Positions 1 through 6,368 are shown, numbered from the stretch's first letter. The stretch: DNA of 6,584 nucleotides from Anaerolineae bacterium (GCA_030673735.1 DAOVIK010000087.1:1-6584); one strand, 5' to 3'. The notes: generated by a model not told the origin, from the letters alone. Translations and numbers: made by a program.

Positions 1-1545
1 ACCACGGTTCCCGGCGAGCAGAGCTTCGATCTCTACGCGACCTACGGACTTCCGCTGGAGATCACGCGTGACATCGCTCGCGAGCAGGACATGACCGTGG
101 ATGAAGAAGGATTCGAGAAGGCCAGGGAAGCTCACCGCGAGGCATCAACTGTAGACCTAAGGACAGCCAACCTCACAGCGGACGGACAGCCGATCAAGGT
201 GGATGCCTTCCGCAAGCTGCTCGAGCAACTGCAGGAGCAAGGCAAGCTTGGAGTGGAGGGCGTGAAGAGCGATCCATATGGGGCGCTCACGAGCGAAGGC
301 GAAGTGCTTGCCGTGCTCGTCGACGGCGAAGAGGTCGATCGGGCCAAGAAGGGTGATCGCGTGTCTGTGATCCTCCCCGAGAGCAGCTTCTACGTCGAAG
401 CCGGCGGGCAGGTGATGGACACGGGAACGATTTGCGCAGCAGGCAAGCCCGCCTGGGAGATCCGCGTGAATGGAGTTAGCCAGCCGGTCTCCGGGTTGGT
501 GATCCATTTCGGCGAGGTCGTGAACGGCAGCCCACGCGTGGGGGATGCGGTGATCGCAGCCGTGAACGCAGATCTGCGCTGGGACATCATGCGCAATCAC
601 ACCGCCACGCACCTGCTGCATGCCAGCCTGCGAGCAGTGCTGGGCAAGCATGCGCGACAGGCGGGTTCGTTGGTGGCGCCCGACCGCCTGCGCTTCGACT
701 TCACGCATCCCAAGGCCGTCACACTCGAGGAGCTCCGCCGCATCGAGCAGGACGTCAATCGTGCGATTCTCGCCAATTACGAGCTGGATGTCCGCCATCA
801 ATCCCGTGAGGACGCCGAGCAGGAGGGCGCGATTGCGCTCTTTGGCGAAACCTACGGCGAGAGCGTGCGTACAGTGGGTATCGGCGCCGAGGAGCGGCTT
901 TCCCTCGAACTATGCGGAGGGACGCACGTCCCATCCACGGGCGTTATCGGTCCATTTCTGATCGTCAGTGAGGGCAGCGTGGCCGCAGGCATCCGCCGCA
1001 TTGAAGCGCTCACCGGACGCAAGGCGCTCGAACTTATCCAGTCGCGAATACAGGGTATGGCGCGCTTGGCTGAAAAGCTGCAAGCAACGCCGGAAACCCT
1101 GGAGACGAGCCTGGACGCGCTGCTCGAGGAGCACGATCGTTTGGCGGCTGAAAACACAGGGAGGCTGCAAGACCTAGCGGCCGCAAGTTTTGAGGCGCTA
1201 GCGCCCAAAACCATCTCCAAGGTTCCGGTTCTCAGCGGCCAGATCCCCGATGCAGATGCCGATACGCTGCGCCGCTTGATCGACCTATTCCGCGAGCAGA
1301 ATCCTTCGGGGGTCGTGGTCCTTGGCTCGGTTCATGAGAGCCGCCCCTTGATCATTGCGAGTGTCAGCTCCGATTTAGTCACACGGGGGATTGACGCCCG
1401 CGAGATAGTGCTCTTCGTTGCTCCAGTCATTAAAGGAGGCGGAGGCGGAACCCCGAAGCTAGCACAGGCAGGCGGCAAGGATCCCAGCCGCCTGGCAGAG
1501 GCTCTGGACCAAGTCTATGACTGGGTCCGGACCCATCTGTCCTGA
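1..1545 (+). CDS. alaS: Alanine--tRNA ligase, C-terminal part (5' end outside window)
   Basis: AlaS charges tRNA-Ala with alanine in the cytoplasm and hydrolyses mischarged Ser- or Gly-tRNA-Ala. The reading frame is open from base 1, so the in-frame ATG at 91 is internal. The first residues (FDLYATYGLPLEIT, from about residue 9) match the end of the aminoacylation domain. The editing domain follows, with the zinc-ligand motif HTATH at residues 200-204 (bases 598-612) and CGGTH at 305-309 (bases 913-927), then AGIRRIEALTG. The C-terminal C-Ala/DHHA1 domain shows the glycine run at residues 479-483 followed by AQAGGKD. Compared with E. coli AlaS (876 aa, editing Cys666), about 360 N-terminal residues lie upstream of the window. 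All editing-site metal ligands are present and there is no frameshift. The stop TGA is 21 nt before the next gene, which suggests co-transcription. Identification is secure. Confidence 0.97.
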   Translation, partial: TTVPGEQSFDLYATYGLPLEITRDIAREQDMTVDEEGFEKAREAHREASTVDLRTANLTADGQPIKVDAFRKLLEQLQEQGKLGVEGVKSDPYGALTSEGEVLAVLVDGEEVDRAKKGDRVSVILPESSFYVEAGGQVMDTGTICAAGKPAWEIRVNGVSQPVSGLVIHFGEVVNGSPRVGDAVIAAVNADLRWDIMRNHTATHLLHASLRAVLGKHARQAGSLVAPDRLRFDFTHPKAVTLEELRRIEQDVNRAILANYELDVRHQSREDAEQEGAIALFGETYGESVRTVGIGAEERLSLELCGGTHVPSTGVIGPFLIVSEGSVAAGIRRIEALTGRKALELIQSRIQGMARLAEKLQATPETLETSLDALLEEHDRLAAENTGRLQDLAAASFEALAPKTISKVPVLSGQIPDADADTLRRLIDLFREQNPSGVVVLGSVHESRPLIIASVSSDLVTRGIDAREIVLFVAPVIKGGGGGTPKLAQAGGKDPSRLAEALDQVYDWVRTHLS

Positions 1546-1566
1546 AGTTCATCCATCCGGCTTATC

Positions 1567-3054
1567 GTGAAGATACAGATCATCTACCTCGATCCGCATG
1601 ACGATCACGCCTCAGCACGCGACAAGCTGAACGCGTGCCAGGCACAGCGCGCCGCCCTGGTCTGGCCCGACCGAGGTCGCGTTCTGACAAGGCGCCTGGA
1701 TTTGGTGCTGGTCGATCGGCATGCGCGAAACCGCGGCGTCCAGATCGGCCTTATCTCGCACGACCCAACCATCCGGCAACATGCCGTGTCGATCGGAATT
1801 CCCGCCTTCGACACAGTCGACGATGCCACCCAAGGATCCTGGCTCGTCAAGGGACAAACGCCCACACCGTCCAAAGAACGCGACCGCACCCAGATCCGTG
1901 AGATACTCCTGGAAGGCAGGCCGCGCGATCGCCCGAAGACCGCCCGATGGATGGGGGTTGTAGGACTTGGCGCTTTACTTCTTCTCGCCACGGCATTGCT
2001 TCCTTCAGCAACGATTGTGCTGCTGCCCGAAATTGATACCCAAGTTCTCGAGCTTGACATCACCCTAAGTCCAGACTTGGTGCCCCCAACAGGCATCGGC
2101 ATCATTGCTGCCACATCGGTAAGCGTAGCGGTTCAAGGCGAATTGAGCCGGTCTACCAGCACCTACGTGTCCGTTCCAACGGAATACGCCAGCGGCAGTG
2201 TCGAGTTCACCAATCTCACCTCCGAGCCGATCACAATTCCTTCCGGAACCGGCGTGCGGACAACCAGCCAGCCCACGGTCCGCTTCGAAACCACGGAAGT
2301 GGCCAGCTTGCCTGCCGGTACGGGCGCCACCACCCTTGTCGAAATTCGAGCTCTGGAGGCAGGCCGATCCGGCAACGTCTCTACCGGCAGCATTCTCGCC
2401 GTCGAGGGGCTGCTGGGGCTCGATATATCGGTGCGAAATCCAGAAGCAATAAGCGGCGGTCGGGAGACGCAGCGTGCCGCCGTGAGCGAGACCGACCTCA
2501 CGCGGCTGCAGCAAGGCTTGACGCAGATCCTATTGGATGACGCGGAAGCGGCCTTAGCAGCCGATCTTGGCGAGGGACAGGTGTTGGTCGCCGAAAGCCT
2601 GGTCATCTCACGCTTGATCAACCAGCAATTCGACCATGCCCCGGGCGAAGCAAGCGAGACAGTTGAACTGAGCCTGCATCTTGAAATCACCGGTCTGACC
2701 TACATGCATGAGGATCTGGAGAATGCGCTCCTGTTGGCCATGCAAGGTGAATTGGCCGACGGCATACAGGGCATCCCAGGGTCACTCGAAATGTCCCAAG
2801 ATGGCGAAGATACGCGCGGTGCAGATGGGCTTCTCACGCTTTCCTTCATCGCCAGCCAAAGCCTTTATGAGGCAGTCGATCTGGCCTCCCTCGCCTACCA
2901 GCTGCAGTGGCGAACTCCGCAGCAGGCAACCTCCATCATCGAGGAGCAGGATTCGCTCACGATCCAAGAGATCAGCATATGGCCGGGTTGGTTTCCGCGG
3001 CTACCCTTGCTTGCGCCGCGCATTACTATCCTGTGGGATTGGGAAAGCTCATGA
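1567..3054 (+). CDS. Membrane-anchored baseplate J-like domain protein, function unknown
   Basis: 495 aa. GTG at 1567 is the first plausible start after the alaS stop; no strong ribosome site precedes it. Residues 1-95 look like a small alternating strand/helix (Rossmann- or receiver-like) cytoplasmic domain, including LDLVLVDRHARNRG and IGLISHDPTIR. Residues about 128-152 form one transmembrane segment, with arginines and a lysine on its N-terminal side (RPRDRPKTAR), predicting an inside N-terminus and an exported C-terminus. Residues about 185-300 carry the pattern of the phage baseplate J/gp47 family: VEFTN, IPSGTGV, a second LPAGTG, GNVSTG (269-274) and NPEAISGG (291-298). The end has PGWFPRLPLLAPRI, a proline/hydrophobic tail. 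No phage or secretion-system genes lie nearby, so a tail role is unlikely. Its place between alaS and ruvX-mltG suggests an envelope role, which is inference. The family resemblance is fairly sure; the function is not known. Confidence 0.85.
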   Translation: MKIQIIYLDPHDDHASARDKLNACQAQRAALVWPDRGRVLTRRLDLVLVDRHARNRGVQIGLISHDPTIRQHAVSIGIPAFDTVDDATQGSWLVKGQTPTPSKERDRTQIREILLEGRPRDRPKTARWMGVVGLGALLLLATALLPSATIVLLPEIDTQVLELDITLSPDLVPPTGIGIIAATSVSVAVQGELSRSTSTYVSVPTEYASGSVEFTNLTSEPITIPSGTGVRTTSQPTVRFETTEVASLPAGTGATTLVEIRALEAGRSGNVSTGSILAVEGLLGLDISVRNPEAISGGRETQRAAVSETDLTRLQQGLTQILLDDAEAALAADLGEGQVLVAESLVISRLINQQFDHAPGEASETVELSLHLEITGLTYMHEDLENALLLAMQGELADGIQGIPGSLEMSQDGEDTRGADGLLTLSFIASQSLYEAVDLASLAYQLQWRTPQQATSIIEEQDSLTIQEISIWPGWFPRLPLLAPRITILWDWESS

Positions 3055-3443
3055 GCAAGCGTGTTTTGGCCGTCGATCCGGGCGAGGTGCGCATCGGACT
3101 GGCGATCAGCGATCCGCTGTGCATGATCGCGCGGCCGCTCAAGGTGATCCAACACGCCTCGCGTCAGAAGGACGCCGAAGCGATCTTGACTGAAGCTGAG
3201 GCACAAGAGGTTGGAACGATCGTCGTCGGCATCGCGCTTGACATGGAAGGGGATGTCGGACCGCAAGCGCGGCGCGCGCTGCGCCTGGTCGAGGTGCTGC
3301 GCTCCCTCTCGGACCTGGCCGTTGTCACTTGGGACGAAAGCGGATCCACGGTGGCTGCCGGCAAACCCGACGCACTCATCGACGCGCGTGCGGCAGCCGT
3401 CATCCTACAAGAGTATCTCGATGCCCAGCACACGCAGACCTAG
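3051..3443 (+). CDS. ruvX: RuvX/YqgF-family Holliday junction resolvase-like nuclease
   Basis: 130 aa. RuvX/YqgF is an RNase H-fold nuclease linked to 16S rRNA 5'-end processing and proposed as a Holliday-junction resolvase; it is cytoplasmic. ATG at 3051 overlaps the upstream stop as ATGA, so translation is probably coupled. An in-frame start at 2907 would overlap the previous gene by 148 nt and adds residues unlike RuvX. The N-terminus has the signature VLAVDPGEVRIGLAISDP, and the middle has IVVGIALDMEGDVGPQARR. The likely acidic triad is D9, E96 (in WDES) and D111 (in LIDARAAAVILQEYL). Two oddities stand out. The usual DER motif reads DESGST, and the segment between it and the last Asp is about a dozen residues shorter than the usual form with its basic RKK-like stretch. 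The length is at the short end for the family. The frame is clean, so this looks like an in-frame deletion, not a sequencing slip. Confidence 0.93.
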   Translation: MSKRVLAVDPGEVRIGLAISDPLCMIARPLKVIQHASRQKDAEAILTEAEAQEVGTIVVGIALDMEGDVGPQARRALRLVEVLRSLSDLAVVTWDESGSTVAAGKPDALIDARAAAVILQEYLDAQHTQT

Positions 3444-4557
3444 AAGCCGATTCGGATTCCTCATCATCCTAGCAGCATTGATCGGCGCTGCGGCTACAGT
3501 TGTGGTGTATGCAATCTCGATTCCAATCGCTGCCGAGGAATTGGGACCAGCCAGCCCCCGCCTCGATCCACTTGATCGCCTCTATCTGGCCACCTACTTG
3601 CTCATCAATGAGCGCAAGCTGCATGAACCGATGGGGGATCCATCGTTCGTCACCGACTTCCACATCCTGGCAGGCGAGACTGCTACCACTGTTGTCGTGC
3701 GGCTGGAAGAATCGGGCTTGATCGGTGATGGCACACTGCTTCTCAGCTATCTCGAGTACCGGGGGTTGGATGTCGGAGTGAAGGCCGGATCCTACCAACT
3801 TTCCGGATCGATGACCGTCGTGGAGCTAGCGGAAATTCTGCAGTCGGCAGTCTCGCCCGAAGTACCTTTCACGGTCGCCGCTGGCTGGCGAAAGGAGCAG
3901 ATCGCGGCCTTGCTCCCTACATCAGGATTGAGCATCGAACCGCAAGCTTTCCTGGAGGCCACAAACGCGCGTCCTGTGGGCTATTCCTTTGCCGGCGAGA
4001 TTTCCGACCCGCCCAACCTGGAAGGCTTTCTCTTCCCCGACACCTACACGCTCGATCGCGAGATATCGGTCGTCGATATGGTGGTGGCCATGCTAGACAA
4101 CTTCGAAGCCTCGGTGGGAGAGAACCTGCGCTCCGGTTTCCAGCAGCAGGGCCTGAGCGTGTACCAGGCGGTCACGCTGGCCTCGATCATCGAGCGCGAG
4201 GCCGTGGTTGATGACGAACTGCCGCTCATGGCATCCGTGTTCCTCAATCGCCTCTCGGTGGGCATGAAGCTCGATGCCGATCCGACGATTCAATATGCTC
4301 TTGGCCTACAGCCGGACGGTTCATGGTGGAAGGCTCCACTTTCCCTGGCTGATCTGAGCTTCGATTCCCCCTACAACACGTATCTTTATCCCGGCCTGCC
4401 CCCCTCCCCTATCTGCAATCCGGGATTGGCGGCACTGCAGGCAGTTGCAGGGCCGGCAGATACCGACTACCTGTACTTCCGCGCCTTATGCGACGACTCT
4501 GGCCGCCACGCTTTCGCATCCACGTTTGAGGAACACCAGGGGAACGCTTGCCCTTAA
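3421..4557 (+). CDS. mltG: Endolytic murein transglycosylase MltG (YceG-like)
   Basis: 378 aa. MltG is an inner-membrane lytic transglycosylase that cleaves nascent glycan strands within the chain and is thought to set their length. ATG at 3421 overlaps the ruvX end by 23 nt; the open frame begins further upstream, but that part is read inside ruvX. Residues 1-10 are basic, followed by a transmembrane segment at about 11-33. After a spacer (about 35-77) comes a LysM-like subdomain (about 78-145: FHILAGETATTVVVRLEESG, KAGSYQL). The catalytic domain has LEGFLFPDTYTL (200-211), LASIIEREA with the likely catalytic Glu at 258, VFLNRLSVGMKLDADPTIQY (273-292), SPYNTYLYPGLPPSPICNPG (316-335) and DYLYFRA. 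The family motif GLPPGPIANPG is slightly altered to GLPPSPICNPG. The length is within the normal range (E. coli about 340). Overlap with ruvX and the alaS-ruvX-mltG order support both operon structure and identity. Confidence 0.96.
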   Translation: MPSTRRPRSRFGFLIILAALIGAAATVVVYAISIPIAAEELGPASPRLDPLDRLYLATYLLINERKLHEPMGDPSFVTDFHILAGETATTVVVRLEESGLIGDGTLLLSYLEYRGLDVGVKAGSYQLSGSMTVVELAEILQSAVSPEVPFTVAAGWRKEQIAALLPTSGLSIEPQAFLEATNARPVGYSFAGEISDPPNLEGFLFPDTYTLDREISVVDMVVAMLDNFEASVGENLRSGFQQQGLSVYQAVTLASIIEREAVVDDELPLMASVFLNRLSVGMKLDADPTIQYALGLQPDGSWWKAPLSLADLSFDSPYNTYLYPGLPPSPICNPGLAALQAVAGPADTDYLYFRALCDDSGRHAFASTFEEHQGNACP

Positions 4558-4564
4558 TGCCCCC

Positions 4565-4570
4565 AGGAGG
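4565..4570 (+). promoter_or_regulatory. Shine-Dalgarno for the GNAT gene, decides its start
   Basis: AGGAGG lies 10 nt before ATG 4581 and downstream of the earlier in-frame candidates TTG 4548 and ATG 4557. It therefore favours 4581. A TTG at 4572 would be only 1 nt from it. Confidence 0.7.
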
Positions 4571-4580
4571 TTTGCCGGAC

Positions 4581-5018
4581 ATGCAGATCAATCTACGCCC
4601 GCCAAAAGGCGGGGATGAAGCAGAGCTGGCCATCCTCTGCGGAGAGATGGACTATCATTCCGACGCCTCGGAGGTTACTGCACGATTGCTGGCGCTTTCG
4701 GGTCGAGATGATCACATGGTCTTGGTGGCAACCGATGCGAAGGACAAGCCCATCGCCTGGGTCCATGCTCACCTAAGCTTCCGTCTTGTGGCAGAGGTTT
4801 TTGCGGAACTAGGAGGCCTGGTGGTCAGCGCGGCGCATCGCGGTCAGGGGATCGGGGAAAGGCTGCTGGTCGAGGCCGAGCGGTGGGGGAAGGAACAAGG
4901 CGTGAGCATCTTCCGTGTGCGCAGCAACGTGGTGCGCGAGCGGGCGCACGGCTTCTATCTGCGTGCCGGCTATGAGCAATTCAAGACATCGTACGTCTTC
5001 CAAAAGATGCTATCGTAG
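4581..5018 (+). CDS. GNAT-family N-acetyltransferase
   Basis: 145 aa, the size of one GNAT domain. These enzymes move an acetyl group from acetyl-CoA to an amine; the substrate here cannot be read from sequence. ATG 4581 is preferred because of the AGGAGG upstream and because the protein then begins MQINLRPPKGGDEAEL, a typical GNAT opening. TTG 4548 and ATG 4557 in the same frame would add 11 and 8 residues. The acetyl-CoA pyrophosphate loop (motif A) is AHRGQGIGERLL at residues 85-96, preceded by the strand LGGLVVS. Motif B is AHGFYLRAGYEQ at 122-133, followed by KTSYVFQKML. RSNVVRERAHGFY resembles the aminoglycoside 6'-acetyltransferase-like branch, but many relatives do not act on antibiotics. 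It starts 23 nt after mltG and is probably the last gene of the operon. The family is sure; the substrate is unknown. Confidence 0.92.
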   Translation: MQINLRPPKGGDEAELAILCGEMDYHSDASEVTARLLALSGRDDHMVLVATDAKDKPIAWVHAHLSFRLVAEVFAELGGLVVSAAHRGQGIGERLLVEAERWGKEQGVSIFRVRSNVVRERAHGFYLRAGYEQFKTSYVFQKMLS

Positions 5019-5080
5019 AATCCCTCATCCGCTTCAGCGAATTCCCTCTGGGTCCCTACATCGGATATGATTTTTGCCTG

Positions 5081-6154
5081 TCATTCAACTAGCTTCGTGA
5101 TCGTCCAAGTCTCCTCGTTCGTCACAATAGTCGGCAGGTCGTCCGACCATTTGTACCAAAGATAGTAGTGCCCGCCCTCCAGAACATCCAAGTTGCGGCC
5201 TCGGGTAACCACGATATGGTCGTCCGTCATGCCTGCGAAGTAGGTATCCCGGTCCGCCATCGTAAACCGGCCCCACGTGGGATCCATGGGCACCCAACCT
5301 GTGGCCGGCAGGTAGACCTCCAGCCAGTCGTGCTTGGTTTCGTTGGACGTGACAATACCGTCGGAACTCGAGGAATAAGCCACCCCCTCTAAGAACCTGG
5401 CAGGGATACCCCCCGCCCGGTTGAGCGTGATGGTGAGATCGGCATACTCGGTGCAGTCTCCTCCACCATCCCTCAAGGCTCCTACGGCTCCCACATCGCC
5501 TGGGTTGTATGAGATATACCTAAGGGTGTTGATCACATAGTCATAAAAAGCGCGGGAAGTGACGCATTGGTCGGTTTCTCCCTCGGCAATTTGATCCACG
5601 ATACCCTGGATCTCCTGCGACTCTGTATTAATGTAGTTTTCACTGCCGAGGAATCCTTGAATGACCTCCCCCTCGCACGCCGTCCAAGAATAATGCAGTT
5701 CATTGACCTCGACCCGGTATCGCAGCTCAATGGTTGCTGAACCGCCGGGGCCGATATTGAAGAACTCGTAATAGGCGTACTCATTGCCATAGCCATCAAC
5801 AACACGCGGCAACGTCTCATCCGGCATTGCCTCGAAGGTAATCACGTCCTGATAGGGAGGGTAATCCGGGATCAAGGCGATCGTAACCTCAAGCCTGCTC
5901 AGCGTTCCCGGTCCTTGGTTTGTGATCTCCAGGACATTACGCACGTCATAGGTTGCGCTTCCTGTGATGATGGGCTCGAAGGGGGGGAATGGCGTAGGGG
6001 ATGGTATGAGTGGGAGTGAAGAGTCCGTCGCCGTTGGCGGAAGGGGAATGCTGGTCTGGGTGGGTGCTGGGATCGTTGTGGGCTCAGGGAATAGTAGATT
6101 ACAGGCCAAGAGCGTCAACGCGATCATCAATAACGTGCAAAGACGGCGCCTCAT
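5081..6154 (-). CDS. Lipoprotein with extracytoplasmic transglutaminase-like domain
   Basis: 357 aa. The start is ATG at 6154, with GGAGG 6 nt upstream; this gives a textbook lipoprotein signal (MRRRL, a hydrophobic run, LTLLAC with the lipid-modified Cys at 18). A TTG at 6196 in frame would bury that signal. Residues about 22-60 are a Pro/Thr/Ser-rich linker (PEPTT, PAPTQTS, PSPTPFPPFEP). Residues about 62-150 look like a beta-rich domain resembling those ahead of transglutaminase cores. The core at about 200-295 has GGGDCTEYADL (Cys234), TKHDWLEVYLPATGWVP (His275) and MDPTWGR (Asp291), the complete Cys-His-Asp triad of the transglutaminase/protease-like superfamily. Such bacterial proteins may act as proteases or amidases or may crosslink; which applies here cannot be told. 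The protein should be tethered to the outside of the cytoplasmic membrane. It converges with the GNAT gene and diverges from the gene at 6369, so it is its own transcription unit. Confidence 0.92.
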   Translation of the reverse strand: MRRRLCTLLMIALTLLACNLLFPEPTTIPAPTQTSIPLPPTATDSSLPLIPSPTPFPPFEPIITGSATYDVRNVLEITNQGPGTLSRLEVTIALIPDYPPYQDVITFEAMPDETLPRVVDGYGNEYAYYEFFNIGPGGSATIELRYRVEVNELHYSWTACEGEVIQGFLGSENYINTESQEIQGIVDQIAEGETDQCVTSRAFYDYVINTLRYISYNPGDVGAVGALRDGGGDCTEYADLTITLNRAGGIPARFLEGVAYSSSSDGIVTSNETKHDWLEVYLPATGWVPMDPTWGRFTMADRDTYFAGMTDDHIVVTRGRNLDVLEGGHYYLWYKWSDDLPTIVTNEETWTITKLVE

Positions 6155-6160
6155 TGCGAG

Positions 6161-6165
6161 CCTCC
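6161..6165 (-). promoter_or_regulatory. Shine-Dalgarno of the transglutaminase lipoprotein gene
   Basis: The minus strand reads GGAGG, then 6 nt, then ATG at 6154. This spacing is near ideal and selects the ATG that begins the lipoprotein signal peptide over the in-frame TTG at 6196. Confidence 0.8.
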
Positions 6166-6179
6166 ATCGGAACGAGCCA

Positions 6180-6185
6180 AGTATA
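6180..6185 (-). promoter_or_regulatory. Possible -10 box for the transglutaminase lipoprotein gene
   Basis: The minus strand reads TATACT, five of six matches to TATAAT, which would place the transcript start about 19 nt before the ATG, leaving the Shine-Dalgarno inside a short leader. The -35 region at 17 nt spacing (TTTTCT) matches TTGACA in only three positions. Tentative. Confidence 0.35.
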
Positions 6186-6357
6186 CAGAAGGGCAAGCAC
6201 CTAGAAAACGTGTCATTCCTCCTAGTGATTCAGGCGGTCCTACACCTCCGGATAATCTTCCGAGCATAGGATTGGCTCAGGCAGGTCTTCTCACCTCCTT
6301 GAAAGAAGAGCCAGGAAGCTAAATGGTGAAAGTCAATGGTTTGCGCGAGAATGGACC

Positions 6358-6363
6358 AGGAGG
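6358..6363 (+). promoter_or_regulatory. Shine-Dalgarno of the membrane-protein gene
   Basis: AGGAGG lies 5 nt before ATG 6369. A second ATG at 6373 in another frame would be 9 nt away, but that frame closes after about 27 codons, so 6369 is the real start. Confidence 0.75.
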
Positions 6364-6368
6364 AATCC

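Larger units (their letters stand above)
6155..6368. other. Divergent intergenic spacer (214 nt)
   Basis: This spacer separates the minus-strand lipoprotein gene from the plus-strand membrane-protein gene and must hold both promoters. Visible in it are a possible minus-strand -10 box at 6180-6185, Shine-Dalgarno sequences at each edge and repeated CCTCC cores (GGAGG on the minus strand). A 9-bp inverted match joins 6215-6223 and 6358-6366. Short ORFs of 38 codons (minus, 6151-6267) and 17 codons (plus, 6323-6376) abut the flanking starts. No tRNA, known riboswitch or strong terminator is recognised. Confidence 0.6.

Noticed and set aside
157..801. 214-codon open frame antisense to alaS
   Set aside because: It lies wholly opposite the conserved AlaS editing domain, its product resembles no family I know, and high-GC codon bias readily keeps such antisense frames open.
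2907..3050. N-terminal extension of RuvX from 2907
   Set aside because: It would overlap the upstream gene by 148 nt, and the extra residues precede the canonical RuvX N-terminus. ATG 3051 with its ATGA overlap is far better.
1567..3054. Prophage remnant or contractile injection system suggested by the baseplate J-like domain
   Set aside because: The protein has a membrane anchor and sits in a housekeeping operon, and no other tail, sheath, spike, integrase or terminase gene is present.
3211..3420. N-terminal extension of MltG from 3211
   Set aside because: This part is read inside the conserved RuvX frame. MltG proper starts at 3421, just before its membrane anchor.
5025..5075. Possible terminator after the GNAT gene
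   Set aside because: TCATCCG can pair with CGGATATGA only with a 2-nt bulge and a loop of about 30 nt before a run of five T. This is too weak to call.
6155..6196. TTG 6196 as start of the transglutaminase lipoprotein
   Set aside because: It adds 14 residues before a complete lipoprotein signal and lacks the well-placed GGAGG that serves ATG 6154.
6229..6256. Plus-strand promoter TTCAGG - 16 nt - GATAAT for the membrane-protein gene
   Set aside because: The -10 is fair, but the -35 matches only three of six consensus bases. Without transcript data it is not distinguishable from chance.
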